The notes beneath the pieces were generated by a model that did no database searches, was not told the DNA's origin, and saw only the letters and a program-made list of their open reading frames with translations. Both the position numbers and the translations under genes were made by a program. This document shows, one piece after another, positions 1 through 8,394 of a stretch of DNA of 64,000 nt (its first letter is position 1; each line of letters starts with the position of its first letter). The stretch comes from G963691835 sp963691835 (GTDB lineage: Bacteria > Pseudomonadota > Alphaproteobacteria > Thalassobaculales > Thalassobaculaceae), in the NCBI GenBank assembly GCA_963691835.1, contig OY829383.1, forward strand, positions 930,001 through 994,000, read 5' to 3'.

Positions 1-594
1 GACCAGGACAGCGATCGCCGACACGCTGCCCGATACAGCGACGAGGCGCGCGGGTGTGTAGGGATCCAGGAAACTCCCGGCGGTGATTGTCGTGACCACG
101 AAACCAGCGATCATCATCAGCCAAACGATGGATGCCGCAGCAGGCCGGCGGCGCTCGGAAACCTCAGTTGCCAGCAGAACCAGCAGGGATGTGCCAGACG
201 CGCCGACGCCGACGCCAATGACCAGAAATGCCGCTACCGCCGCGGCTGTTCCGGCGAAGAGATGGCTTTCCATCAATGCGACGGACGCCGCCGCACCCAC
301 GCCGCCCAACGCGAGGGTGGCCATGCCACCGATGATCCAAGGGGTTCGACGCCCCCCCATGTCGGAGCCGTGTCCCCACCGGGGCCGTAACATCTGGACC
401 GCGTAATGGATGGCAACAAGGGCGCCTGGCAGCATGGCCGGAAGGGCCAACTCAACCACCATGACCCGGTTCAGCGTCGATGTGGTCAGCACAACAATCG
501 CGCCGAGGGCTGTCTGGACAAGGCCGAGACGGACAATGCCGATCCAGCTCAATCCTCCCAGCCCGTCTCCGGTAGAGGTCGACGACACACTCAT
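1..594 (-). CDS. PucC/Bch2-type MFS transporter, C-terminus off left edge
   Basis: The first 198 residues of an integral membrane protein are present, beginning MSVSSTSTGDGLGG and running off the left edge of the window. It has several long hydrophobic segments, an early WIGIVRLGLVQ stretch, and the loop HGSDMGGRRTPWIIGGM. Together these are typical of the BCD (bacteriochlorophyll delivery) branch of the major facilitator family, which includes PucC, LhaA and Bch2/ORF428. Members are thought to help deliver or assemble bacteriochlorophyll into light-harvesting complexes. The start is supported by a GAGGAGGG Shine-Dalgarno sequence just upstream. It lies only 25 bases after bchG on the same strand, so it is probably the next gene of a bchG operon. 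In related clusters bchP follows, which would be outside this window. Which BCD subfamily it belongs to cannot be settled from the N-terminus. Confidence 0.85.
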   Translation of the reverse strand, partial: MSVSSTSTGDGLGGLSWIGIVRLGLVQTALGAIVVLTTSTLNRVMVVELALPAMLPGALVAIHYAVQMLRPRWGHGSDMGGRRTPWIIGGMATLALGGVGAAASVALMESHLFAGTAAAVAAFLVIGVGVGASGTSLLVLLATEVSERRRPAAASIVWLMMIAGFVVTTITAGSFLDPYTPARLVAVSGSVSAIAVLV

Positions 595-619
595 TCGAAC
601 CCTCCTCTAGGTCCGTTGC

Positions 620-1534
620 CTATCCGGCGACCGGAGCCGTGATGCCCCGGATCGCAAAGGCAGAAACCAACATGCCCAGCACATAGAGGCTTACCCCGGT
701 CGCGTTGTACCAAGGCGCCAGCTCTTTCGGCCGCTTGAGCATTCGCACCATCGCCAAGCCTTGAAGCCCGAGCGACACGGCAACGACAGCCGCGTGGATC
801 GGCTGCCCCCAGTCGATGAGAAGCGCAATCACCGCAACCTGCGGCAGCGCCATGACCAAACAGGCGAACCGCGCCGCCCTGTCCGCGCCGAGATGGACCG
901 GCAAGGACAGAATGCCCATCCGCCGGTCCCCCTCGATCGACTTGAAGTCATTGAGTGTCATGATGCCGTGGGCGCCAACGCTGTAGAGTGCTGCCAGCGT
1001 GAGGATGCGCCAGTCCGGCAACGTGCCTGCGATCACCGCCGCCCCGGTGAACCAGGGCAGCCCCTCGTAGCAGGCGGCGACGGCTGTGTTTCCCCACCAA
1101 CCATTCCGCTTCAGCCGCGGGGGCGCGCTGTAGGCCCAGGCCAACACCATGCCGACAACGGCCGCACCGAAAACCCAAGGCCCGAGCTGCCACGCGACAG
1201 CCATGGAAAGCGCACTCCACACGATCGCAAACCACAGGCCCCATCGGCCAGGGACGCGTCCGGAAGGGATCGGGCGGTGAGGCTCATTGATGGCATCCAC
1301 GTGCCGATCGAACCAGTCATTCACCACCTGACTGCTGCCGCACACCAACGGTCCGGCCAACAAGACACCGCCGAGGATGACGGCCCAATCGTCCAGCAGA
1401 AGCCCGCCCGCAGATACAACCCCACACCCGTAGGCCCACATCGGCGGGAACCAGGTGATCGGCTTCAAAAGCTCGACCATGGCCCCGGGTTCGGGACGGG
1501 CAGAGGAGCCGACACTGGTGGATATATGAGACAT
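620..1534 (-). CDS. bchG: Bacteriochlorophyll synthase BchG (chlorophyll synthase)
   Basis: This 304-residue UbiA-family prenyltransferase attaches the geranylgeranyl or phytyl tail to bacteriochlorophyllide, the last committed step of bacteriochlorophyll formation, in the cytoplasmic membrane. Both Asp-rich prenyl-diphosphate motifs are visible: NDWFDRHVD followed by INEPHRPIPSG, and later NDFKSIEGDRRMG. The protein is otherwise a bundle of hydrophobic helices. The N-terminal LLKPITWFPPMWA matches the chlorophyll synthase branch rather than UbiA proper. I start it at ATG 1534 (MSHISTS) because a longer TTG-initiated frame (to 1594) would put the coding start inside the operator palindrome. 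It sits between dxs upstream and the Bch2-like transporter downstream, all on the minus strand. The operator just upstream suggests light- and oxygen-responsive repression. Confidence 0.93.
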   Translation of the reverse strand: MSHISTSVGSSARPEPGAMVELLKPITWFPPMWAYGCGVVSAGGLLLDDWAVILGGVLLAGPLVCGSSQVVNDWFDRHVDAINEPHRPIPSGRVPGRWGLWFAIVWSALSMAVAWQLGPWVFGAAVVGMVLAWAYSAPPRLKRNGWWGNTAVAACYEGLPWFTGAAVIAGTLPDWRILTLAALYSVGAHGIMTLNDFKSIEGDRRMGILSLPVHLGADRAARFACLVMALPQVAVIALLIDWGQPIHAAVVAVSLGLQGLAMVRMLKRPKELAPWYNATGVSLYVLGMLVSAFAIRGITAPVAG

Positions 1535-1564
1535 GTCAGAATGGTACGGGTCGCCCCGACCAAG

Positions 1565-1605
1565 CGTCAAATCAAAACGACACTCAATGTCCAACTAATT
1601 GGACA
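1565..1605 (-). promoter_or_regulatory. Tandem PpsR/CrtJ-type operator upstream of bchG
   Basis: TGTCCAACTAATTGGACA at 1588-1605 is a near-perfect palindrome matching the PpsR/CrtJ consensus TGT-N12-ACA exactly. A second copy with one changed end base (CGT-N12-ACA as written on the plus strand) lies at 1565-1582, five bases away. PpsR/CrtJ repressors bind paired sites of this kind in photosynthesis promoters. The pair lies between the dxs stop codon and the bchG start, so bchG probably has its own repressible promoter even though it follows dxs closely. Promoter elements (-35 and -10) were not confidently located. Confidence 0.7.
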
Positions 1606-1619
1606 CTTCTGCCAACGTC

Positions 1620-3512
1620 CTATGGACTGGTCAGGTGCGTCACCGCAGCGACGATCGCATCCGCATCCAATCCGGCGTGCGCATACTGCTTGGCCGGGTT
1701 GTCGTGATCGATGAATTCGTCCGGCAGGAACAGCGTCCGTACTTTGAGATCACCGTCCAACAGCCCCTCGGCCGCAAGGAAAGCGAGAACGTGGGAGCCG
1801 AATCCGCCAATCGCCCCCTCTTCCACCGTGATCAGGGCGTCATGCTCTTTCGCCAAACTGCGGATGAGCTCCGTGTCGAGCGGCTTCATGAACCGGGCAT
1901 CCGCAACCGTCGGCGACAGCCCCTTCTCCGCAAGAGCGTCGGCCGCTGCAAGCGCTTCGTGAAGACGGCCCCCGAGCGAGAGAATGGCGACCTTCTCCCC
2001 TCTCCGGATCATCCGTCCCTTGCCGATTTCAAGGGGGTCGGGGTTGGTCGGAACATCGACACCCACCCCTTCACCGCGGGGATAGCGAACCGCGCTGGGT
2101 CCGTCATCGTAGGCGGCTGCTGTCGCAACCATCCGGGCCAGTTCCGCCTCATCGGAGGCAGCCATGATCACGAAGCCGGGCAGCGCGCCTAGATAGCCGA
2201 GATCAAAGGCACCGGCGTGTGTCGCGCCGTCGGCGCCCACAAGACCGGCGCGATCAATGCCGAAGCGGACAGGCAAACCTTGCAAGGCGACATCATGAAC
2301 GACCTGATCGTAGCCCCTTTGCAGGAACGTGGAGTAGATCGCGCAGAAGGGCTTCAGTCCCTCGGACGCCATGCCCGCCGCGAAGGTCACCGCGTGTTGC
2401 TCCGCGATGCCAACATCGAACGTACGATCCGGGAACCGTTCTTCGAACTTGGCAACACCTGTTCCCGTCGGCATGGCGGCCGTGATCGCGGTGATCCGGT
2501 CGTCCTTCTCCGCCTCGCGTATCAGCGCCTCCGCGAAGACCGCCGTGTAGGACGGCGCATTCGCTTTGGAGCTTGGGATCGTCCCGGTGTCGGCATCGAA
2601 CGTTCCGACCGCGTGGTACTTCTCGACCGATACCTTCTCGAAAGGATGTCCCCGCCCCTTCTCCGTCACCACGTGGAGGAGAACCGGACCGTCCTTCGCA
2701 CCGTCCCGCACATTGCGGAGGATGGGCACCAACAGCTCCAGATCATGGCCGTCGACAGGGCCCAAGTAGTCGAAACCCAATTCTTCGAAGAGCGTTCCTC
2801 CGATGACCATGCGCCGGGCGTACTCCTCGGCGCGGCGTGCGGTCTCCTCAAACGGCTCCGGCAATTGGCTGACGAACTGATGCGCAAAGTCGCGGAAGTC
2901 CTGATACGGCTTCGACGTGATCAACTGAGAGAGATACCCGCTCATGGCACCAACGGCCGGAGCGATCGACATGTCATTGTCGTTGAGGACCACCAGCATC
3001 CTGGCCTTTGAAGCCCCGGCGTTATTCAACGCCTCATACGCCATCCCCGCGCTGATCGCCCCATCGCCGATGACCGCGATGACCTGATTGTCCCGCTCCA
3101 GCAGATCACGCCCGACTGCCATGCCAAGACCCGCGGAGATGGAGGTGGAACTGTGGGCGGCACCAAACGGGTCGTAATCGCTTTCAGACCGTTTTGTGAA
3201 ACCGCTGAGACCGCCGCCCTTGCGAAGGGTTCGGATGCGATCCCGTCGCCCAGTCAGGATCTTGTGAGGGTAGGCCTGATGCCCAACATCCCAGATCAGG
3301 CGGTCGTCCGGGGTGTTGAAGACGTGGTGGATCGCGACCGTCAACTCTACGACGCCGAGACCGGCGCCAAGGTGCCCGCCTGTCACCGATACCGCTTCAA
3401 TGGTCTCTTGCCGAAGCTCATCGGACAGTTGCCGCAGTTCGCCAATCGAGAACCCACGCATGTCCGCGGGAACCTTCACCCGGTCGAGAACGGGTTTCGC
3501 GACGTCGCTCAT
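1620..3512 (-). CDS. dxs: 1-deoxy-D-xylulose-5-phosphate synthase Dxs
   Basis: This 630-residue thiamine-diphosphate enzyme condenses pyruvate and glyceraldehyde 3-phosphate, the entry step of the MEP isoprenoid pathway that feeds carotenoids, quinones and the bacteriochlorophyll tail. Visible hallmarks are HLGAGLGVVELTVAIH and WDVGHQAYPHK near the N-terminus, the thiamine-binding VIGDGAISAGMAYEALNNAG, and the transketolase segment FDVGIAEQHAVTFAAGMA followed by YSTFLQRGYDQVVHDVALQ. The length is normal. I use ATG 3512 (MSDVAKPVLDR); an in-frame upstream ATG at 3536 adds eight unlikely residues. It precedes bchG on the same strand and diverges from tspO. A dxs gene embedded in a photosynthesis cluster is common in purple bacteria and suggests a dedicated isoprenoid supply. 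Confidence 0.96.
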   Translation of the reverse strand: MSDVAKPVLDRVKVPADMRGFSIGELRQLSDELRQETIEAVSVTGGHLGAGLGVVELTVAIHHVFNTPDDRLIWDVGHQAYPHKILTGRRDRIRTLRKGGGLSGFTKRSESDYDPFGAAHSSTSISAGLGMAVGRDLLERDNQVIAVIGDGAISAGMAYEALNNAGASKARMLVVLNDNDMSIAPAVGAMSGYLSQLITSKPYQDFRDFAHQFVSQLPEPFEETARRAEEYARRMVIGGTLFEELGFDYLGPVDGHDLELLVPILRNVRDGAKDGPVLLHVVTEKGRGHPFEKVSVEKYHAVGTFDADTGTIPSSKANAPSYTAVFAEALIREAEKDDRITAITAAMPTGTGVAKFEERFPDRTFDVGIAEQHAVTFAAGMASEGLKPFCAIYSTFLQRGYDQVVHDVALQGLPVRFGIDRAGLVGADGATHAGAFDLGYLGALPGFVIMAASDEAELARMVATAAAYDDGPSAVRYPRGEGVGVDVPTNPDPLEIGKGRMIRRGEKVAILSLGGRLHEALAAADALAEKGLSPTVADARFMKPLDTELIRSLAKEHDALITVEEGAIGGFGSHVLAFLAAEGLLDGDLKVRTLFLPDEFIDHDNPAKQYAHAGLDADAIVAAVTHLTSP

Positions 3513-3765
3513 TCCCCAGGCTCCCCCCAAGCCCAAACGTGACCCTTTGTCAGGTCATCAAACGATCTTCTTCCCCAAGGGTTTGGCGGTTCCAGGATCG
3601 AATCAAGGATTAATTTAAGGCGTTATGTCGCTGCCCGTCGGTTGATTGTGGGTGTTTTCAGCCTGTCGTATTGGTTTCTATTCGAACCACCCTATTTCGG
3701 TAGCTTATCAACCGCGGCCAGCCCACCTTCATATTCCGTAAACATATTGGTGGTTTCTTCGGACC

Positions 3766-4245
3766 ATGACTGATTTCGTCGCTCCGCTGTGTTTTCTGCT
3801 GGCCGTCGTCGCGGCTGCACTCTCGGGCACCGTCTTTAAACCCGACGAATGGTACGCCCATCTGAGGAAGCCGTCCTGGAACCCACCGAACTGGGTCTTT
3901 CCGATCGCGTGGTCGGGGCTCTATCTGATGATCGCGGTCGCTGGCTGGATTGTTTGGGAGGCCGCACCACCCGGCGACCGAATGGTTCCCATGACGGTTT
4001 ACGGGGTCCAGTTGGCCCTGAACGCCACATGGTCTGCCATCTTCTTTGGGATGAAGCGGATGGATCTGGCATTGGCCGAATTGATCCTGCTTTGGCTGTC
4101 GATCGTGGCGACGATGGTCGTTTTCATGCCGATCTCGACACTCGCCGTCTGGCTGCTGGTCCCCTACCTCGCCTGGGTCAGTTTCGCAGGGGTCCTGAAC
4201 GCAACGGTTTGGCGCCTCAACAAAGAGGAACCGCTGGAAGCCTGA
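3766..4245 (+). CDS. tspO: TspO/MBR family tryptophan-rich sensory protein
   Basis: This 159-residue five-helix membrane protein is rich in tryptophan. It carries the family signatures KPSWNPPNWVFPIAWSGLY and LALNATWSAIFFGMKRMDLALAE. In Rhodobacter, TspO (formerly CrtK) lies in the outer membrane, binds porphyrins and tetrapyrroles, and modulates photosynthesis gene expression through PpsR. That known role fits its position here, divergent from dxs and bchG. The length matches the family. The intergenic region with dxs (3513-3765) was examined for a strict TGT-N12-ACA site and none was seen. Confidence 0.93.
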   Translation: MTDFVAPLCFLLAVVAAALSGTVFKPDEWYAHLRKPSWNPPNWVFPIAWSGLYLMIAVAGWIVWEAAPPGDRMVPMTVYGVQLALNATWSAIFFGMKRMDLALAELILLWLSIVATMVVFMPISTLAVWLLVPYLAWVSFAGVLNATVWRLNKEEPLEA

Positions 4246-4263
4246 TGTGCGATCGCCGATGGG

Positions 4264-5085
4264 CTAGGCCGACTTCGCCCAAATGCGTGGCCACAATTCG
4301 CTGTCCAGCGGGTCACCCGAAGACAGACCAGGATCGCGCGGGATCTTCTGAATATTCGGCCGCGGCCAGTAGACCGCGTCGTCGCCCGCCCAACGGGTGA
4401 CATTCGCCCGGCGCCGGGTCGTCAGCGACGTATTGCCCGGGGCGCCGTGGACCAAAAGCCCGTGGTGAACGGTGCAGTCTCCCGGCTCCAGTTCATATTG
4501 GACGAAGCTCAGTTCGTCCCGCATCGAGGCGATTTCAGGCGTCTTTGGAAGATCTTCCTTGTATCGATCGGCGTCCCCGAAGCTTTCCGCCTTATAGCGT
4601 TGTCCCCACCGGTGCGATCCTTTGACGTACTCCACCGCACCCGTATCCGCCGTCACCGGGTCCAGCGCGAGCCAGAGGGTGCAGACCTGGCTGCCGTTGA
4701 CCGGCCAGAACGGCAAATCGTGATGCCAAGGCGTTTCGGTCGGGGTATCCGGTTCCTTGATAAGCCACTGATCGAAAAAGATATTCGCCTTCGACGAGCG
4801 CATCAGCGTCCCTGCGATCTCGGCGGCAGGAGACTCAAACACAAAATGCCTGCAATCAGAGTTGCTCAGCCACGAGAATGTTTCGAAGAAGAAACGTCCC
4901 TGCTCTCCGCGTTCGTCCGAAAACTCGAATGTCAGTTCGCCCGGATCAGCCAAGCTGCGTTCCGCGGCCCCCTGCATGAAGTCGATCCATTCCGGATCGA
5001 ACAACCCCTTGAGAAGCACCACCCCATCGGTCTGGAAGGTCTCAATCTCATCGTCCGTGATGGGACGCATGGGTGATTGGTTCAT
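4264..5085 (-). CDS. Phytanoyl-CoA dioxygenase (PhyH) family protein
   Basis: This 273-residue protein looks like an Fe(II)/2-oxoglutarate-dependent oxygenase of the PhyH family. The likely metal ligands are His121 and Asp123 in PWHHDLPFWP and the distal His213 in HGLLVHGAPGNTS; arginines 224-226 just after it could bind the 2-oxoglutarate carboxylate. PhyH-like enzymes hydroxylate substrates ranging from branched acyl-CoAs to small secondary metabolites, so the substrate is not predictable. The start at ATG 5085 is supported by an AGGAGG sequence a few bases upstream. It lies 29 bases downstream of the orphan ABC ATPase and on the same strand as pccA, so the three may be co-transcribed. A link to phytol or branched-chain degradation via propionyl-CoA is possible but only inferred. 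Confidence 0.85.
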   Translation of the reverse strand: MNQSPMRPITDDEIETFQTDGVVLLKGLFDPEWIDFMQGAAERSLADPGELTFEFSDERGEQGRFFFETFSWLSNSDCRHFVFESPAAEIAGTLMRSSKANIFFDQWLIKEPDTPTETPWHHDLPFWPVNGSQVCTLWLALDPVTADTGAVEYVKGSHRWGQRYKAESFGDADRYKEDLPKTPEIASMRDELSFVQYELEPGDCTVHHGLLVHGAPGNTSLTTRRRANVTRWAGDDAVYWPRPNIQKIPRDPGLSSGDPLDSELWPRIWAKSA

Positions 5086-5114
5086 CGTCGACCTCCTGAT
5101 CTGTCGGGCTCTGC

Positions 5115-5915
5115 TCACGCCTCCAGGCGCATCTGGATGGGGCCATCGCGGGAGCCGTCCAGCATCTGAACCACGTGAGGGTCGGCCGCCGACCGGGCTT
5201 CCGAGGCGGCACCGCGCCATATCATGCGGCCTTCATGCAACAGAGCCAACTCGTCGAAGAACCGTTCCGCAGCCGACATGTCGGCGGTCACGGTTATTGC
5301 GGTGATATGTTGGTGGTCGAGGAGTTCTGAGATCATCTCGAAAATCGAGCGGGTCAGAACCGGATCGAGACCAGCGGTCGGATCATCCAGCAACAGAATG
5401 TCCGGCTCTCCCATAACAGCCCGGGCGACCGCGACACGCTTTTGCATTCCGCCGGAGAGTTCTGCCGGAAGGAGGTCGGCGGTCGACGGATCAAGACCGA
5501 CCCTCTCGATCAAGACAAGCGCCTGTTCGCGCGCCTCCTCATCCGTCATCGAGCCGCCTTGAAGCCCCCGGAACGCGACATTGCGCCAGACAGGCAGGCT
5601 GTCGAACAAGGCGTTGCGCTGAAACAGCACGCCAACCCTCGCATAGAGGAGATCACGCTCCCGGGACGGCAGCGCTGCCGGATCTTTACCGGTAATGCGA
5701 ATTGCCCCCCGGTCCGGCTCGATCAACCCAAGCAGTGTCTTGAGGAGAACGGACTTACCGGCCGCCGACGGACCAATCAGGACGAGGGAAGCACCCTGCT
5801 CCACCGACAGATCAACGGACTGAAGAACCGGTCGACCGTCAAGCGTGACATCGAGGCCACGGATCTCAATAGGCCGGTCGTCCGATGTATCCGTCACGCT
5901 TTCGGCGGCCGACAC
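5115..5915 (-). CDS. Orphan MlaF-like ABC ATPase with altered catalytic residues
   Basis: This 266-residue ABC ATPase resembles MlaF/Ttg2A, the ATPase of retrograde phospholipid transporters. Walker A is GPSAAGKS (residues 48-55), the Q-loop Gln is at 103 in GVLFQRNALFDSL, and the signature is LSGGMQKR (157 onward). Two key positions deviate. The Walker B pair reads LLLDDP, with Asp182 where the catalytic Glu is expected, and the switch (H-loop) position is Ala215 in TVTADMS instead of His. The MlaF paralogue at 54691-55482 has normal DEP and THDMS at the same places. No permease, MlaD or MlaC gene is adjacent. It is six bases from the end of pccA and likely co-transcribed with it. It may be a slow or regulatory ATPase, or decaying. 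Confidence 0.85.
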   Translation of the reverse strand: MSAAESVTDTSDDRPIEIRGLDVTLDGRPVLQSVDLSVEQGASLVLIGPSAAGKSVLLKTLLGLIEPDRGAIRITGKDPAALPSRERDLLYARVGVLFQRNALFDSLPVWRNVAFRGLQGGSMTDEEAREQALVLIERVGLDPSTADLLPAELSGGMQKRVAVARAVMGEPDILLLDDPTAGLDPVLTRSIFEMISELLDHQHITAITVTADMSAAERFFDELALLHEGRMIWRGAASEARSAADPHVVQMLDGSRDGPIQMRLEA

Positions 5916-5920
5916 GAGCC

Positions 5921-7909
5921 TTACTCGAACTCGATGATCGTCTGATCGACAGCCAGACTGGCGCCCGCCTGGGCGTGGACCTTCGCCACGGTGCCGTCCC
6001 GTTCGGCGCGCATGACGTTCTCCATCTTCATGGCCTCGACCACCGCCAACTCCTGACCGGCCTTGATAGGCTCACCCTCGGCGACCGAAACCCGAACCAA
6101 CAACCCGGGCATGGGCGAAAGCAGGAACTTGGACAGATCCGGAGGCTCTTTCACCGGCATCGTCGCCAGCAGGCTCGCCGCCCTAGCGGACATGACCTGA
6201 AGGGTCGCAGGCGCGCCGCCATAGGAAACGCGCCAAGCCAAACCGGAGCGTTCGATTTGAACCGGCAACGGCTCGCCGTCCACGGTGCCCTGGAACACGA
6301 CATCCATCGGCTCGCACCGGCCCTCGATGGTCACTGACCGGTCCCCGATCGTCACCCGGTAGCCACTCTGCACCGGCTCTACGTGAGCCGTCATCTCGGA
6401 ACGCCCCTCGATCACCACCCAGTCCCGCGCAGGCTCTTGATGAGGATTGATCGGAGTCTGCCCCGAAATACGCGCGCCCCGCTCTGCGTCGGCCCGTTGA
6501 TATGCGACGGCGACCGCCCGGACCGCCATCGCGACATCGTCAGACAGGGTGGCACCGGCGAAACCGTCCGGATACTCCTCGGCGATGAAGTTCGTGGACA
6601 GACGCCCTTCCCGGAACCGCGGATGGGCCATGACCGCCGACAGGAAGTCGACATTGTGCCCAAGCCCCCTGATCCGCAGCCGGTCCAGCGCGTCCGACAT
6701 GCGGGAGATCGCCTCGGCCCGATCCTCCCCGACCGTGCAGAGTTTGGCGATCATCGGATCATAGAACACGGAGATCTCGGAGCCCTCGTAGACGCCCGTA
6801 TCCACGCGAACGCCGGGCATGTCGTCCGGGGTCTGGTAGCGGATCATACGACCGGTTGAGGGCAGGAAGTTCCGATAGGGATCCTCCGCGTAGATACGGC
6901 TCTCCATGGCCCATCCGGTGAGGGTCACATCGTCCTGACCGAGCGGCAGCGTCTCCCCGGCGGCAACACGGATCATGAGTTCCACCAGATCGAGGCCCGT
7001 GACCAACTCGGTCACCGGATGCTCCACCTGAAGGCGCGTGTTCATCTCCAGGAAGTAGAAGTTGCGATCCTTGTCGACGATGAACTCAACTGTGCCTGCG
7101 GACCGGTAATCAACCGCTTTGGCAAGGGCGACGGACTGCGCGCCCATGGCGGCCCGGGTTTCCGGATCCAGGAACGGACTCGGCGCCTCTTCGATAACCT
7201 TTTGGTGACGCCGCTGGATGGAGCACTCCCGCTCACCCAGATAGACGGTGTTGCCGTGGCTATCGGCCAGAACCTGAATCTCAATGTGCCGGGGCTCGGT
7301 GACAAACTTCTCGATGAAGACCCGGTCGTCGCCGAAACTGGAGACCGCCTCATTCACGGCGGACTGGAAACCCTCTCGTGCCTCATCCGCGTTCCAGGCG
7401 ACCCGCATACCTTTGCCGCCACCACCGGCGGAGGCCTTGATCATGACGGGGAAGCCGATCTCCGTGGCCACCTTGACCGCCTCATCCGCATCCGCGAGGA
7501 CGCCGAGATACCCCGGAACCGTGCTGACCCCGGCTTCGGCGGCGAGTTTCTTGGACTCGATCTTATCGCCCATTGCTGCGATGGCCCGTTGGCCAGGGCC
7601 GATGAAGGCGATCCCGGCCTCGTCTAGCGCCTGGGCAAACGCCTGGTTCTCAGACAGAAAGCCGTAACCCGGGTGAACCGCCTCCGCACCGGTCGACTTG
7701 CAAGCCTCAACGATCTTGTCGATCAGCAGATAGCTTTCCGAGGACGGTGGTGGGCCGATCCGAACCGCCTCATCCGCCGTGCGCACATGCAGCGCATCGG
7801 AATCGGCATCGGAATAAACGGCAACGGTGGCGATCCCCATCCGTTTCGCCGTGCGCATCACCCGACAGGCAATCTCGCCCCGGTTCGCGATCAGGATCTT
7901 CTTGAACAT
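5921..7909 (-). CDS. pccA: Propionyl-CoA carboxylase alpha subunit (biotin carboxylase + BCCP)
   Basis: This 662-residue protein fuses a biotin carboxylase to a C-terminal biotinyl domain. The N-terminus MFKKILIANRGEIACRVMRT is diagnostic. The ATP-grasp glycine-rich loop KASAGGGGKGMRVAW and the biotin carboxylase segments FIEKFVTEPRHIEIQVLADS and FLEMNTRLQVEHPVTE are intact. The biotin site is Lys628 in EAMKMENVMRAERDG, a form typical of alphaproteobacterial PccA. The middle BT domain and total length also fit PccA better than acetyl- or methylcrotonyl-CoA carboxylase. The carboxylase converts propionyl-CoA to methylmalonyl-CoA with a separate PccB, which is not in this window. I chose ATG 7909; an in-frame extension to 8062 lacks family similarity. 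It heads a minus-strand group with the orphan ATPase and PhyH gene. Confidence 0.93.
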   Translation of the reverse strand: MFKKILIANRGEIACRVMRTAKRMGIATVAVYSDADSDALHVRTADEAVRIGPPPSSESYLLIDKIVEACKSTGAEAVHPGYGFLSENQAFAQALDEAGIAFIGPGQRAIAAMGDKIESKKLAAEAGVSTVPGYLGVLADADEAVKVATEIGFPVMIKASAGGGGKGMRVAWNADEAREGFQSAVNEAVSSFGDDRVFIEKFVTEPRHIEIQVLADSHGNTVYLGERECSIQRRHQKVIEEAPSPFLDPETRAAMGAQSVALAKAVDYRSAGTVEFIVDKDRNFYFLEMNTRLQVEHPVTELVTGLDLVELMIRVAAGETLPLGQDDVTLTGWAMESRIYAEDPYRNFLPSTGRMIRYQTPDDMPGVRVDTGVYEGSEISVFYDPMIAKLCTVGEDRAEAISRMSDALDRLRIRGLGHNVDFLSAVMAHPRFREGRLSTNFIAEEYPDGFAGATLSDDVAMAVRAVAVAYQRADAERGARISGQTPINPHQEPARDWVVIEGRSEMTAHVEPVQSGYRVTIGDRSVTIEGRCEPMDVVFQGTVDGEPLPVQIERSGLAWRVSYGGAPATLQVMSARAASLLATMPVKEPPDLSKFLLSPMPGLLVRVSVAEGEPIKAGQELAVVEAMKMENVMRAERDGTVAKVHAQAGASLAVDQTIIEFE

Positions 7910-8087
7910 GCTTATCCGTTTAGCCGAGGCCCCGACCTGGGAGCAAGACACGAACGCTGAATTGTGGTCAATCAACAAAGCCCGACGGTCGAATCGCCAT
8001 CTAGCCGGCAGCAGAGTGATCCGACAATTGGAGTAATCGCACAAGCCAACACGAGACGACACGCCGCTGATATTCAGAAATCTGAAA

Positions 8088-8276
8088 TTACTTCCGCTCA
8101 GGAATCAAAGCATGAAGCCCATAAATCACACCTGCTATACCTGCGATCAATAAAAAAGGCTTCTTGTTTCCAATCGATGCAAATACCGCCTGGTCGAATA
8201 TTCCAATGATCAGAATTACTGAAACCGCAAACGTACCGCTGTCAAAATCAGTGTTATGATCTCTTTCCGATGAGGC
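8088..8276 (-). other. Open hydrophobic frame without start codon, -1 relative to next ORF
   Basis: This frame is open from a TAG at 8277-8279 to a TAA at 8088-8090 and has no ATG or GTG near its beginning. Its translation contains VILIIGIFDQAVFASIG and a second hydrophobic stretch, FLLIAGIAGVIYGLHAL, ending in basic residues, so it looks like real membrane-protein sequence. It lies one base back relative to the small ORF at 8216-8386, which overlaps its beginning. The simplest reading is that the two are halves of one roughly 100-residue membrane protein split by a frameshift. No convincing slippery heptamer was found in the overlap. Confidence 0.35.
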
Positions 8277-8386
8277 CTAAAATCTCTGTTGGCCCAAACG
8301 TTTAACAGATAAGCCAACGCTATGTGCGTCGACATTAGGATGAACACCCACTGATACAGTTCGAACTCGTTGCTGGGCAGGTTCAT
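8216..8386 (-). CDS. Small predicted membrane protein (56 aa), possibly frameshifted
   Basis: This short ORF begins MNLPSNEFELYQWVFILMST and contains one hydrophobic helix (residues about 13-30). Its last 20 residues look less protein-like, while an overlapping frame one base back continues with convincing hydrophobic sequence to 8088. It starts eight bases after the stop of the small membrane ORF at 8395-8604, so the two could be translationally linked. I do not recognise a family. The surrounding DNA is visibly more AT-rich than the neighbouring genes, which could mean recent acquisition or relaxed selection. It could be a broken gene or two very small proteins. Confidence 0.35.
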   Translation of the reverse strand: MNLPSNEFELYQWVFILMSTHIALAYLLNVWANRDFRPHRKEIITLILTAVRLRFQ

Positions 8387-8394
8387 GCGGATGG

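Noticed and set aside
761..1714. A 317-codon open frame on the plus strand
   Set aside because: It is antisense to bchG and the operator, rich in Arg, Pro and Gln, and has no family-like features.
3513..3765. A second PpsR-type site between dxs and tspO
   Set aside because: All TGT triplets were checked against ACA at 12-base spacing and none matched.
8216..8276. Programmed -1 frameshifting in the small membrane ORF
   Set aside because: No X-XXY-YYZ slippery heptamer or downstream structure was found in the overlap of the two frames, so a simple frameshift or separate ORFs is the safer reading.
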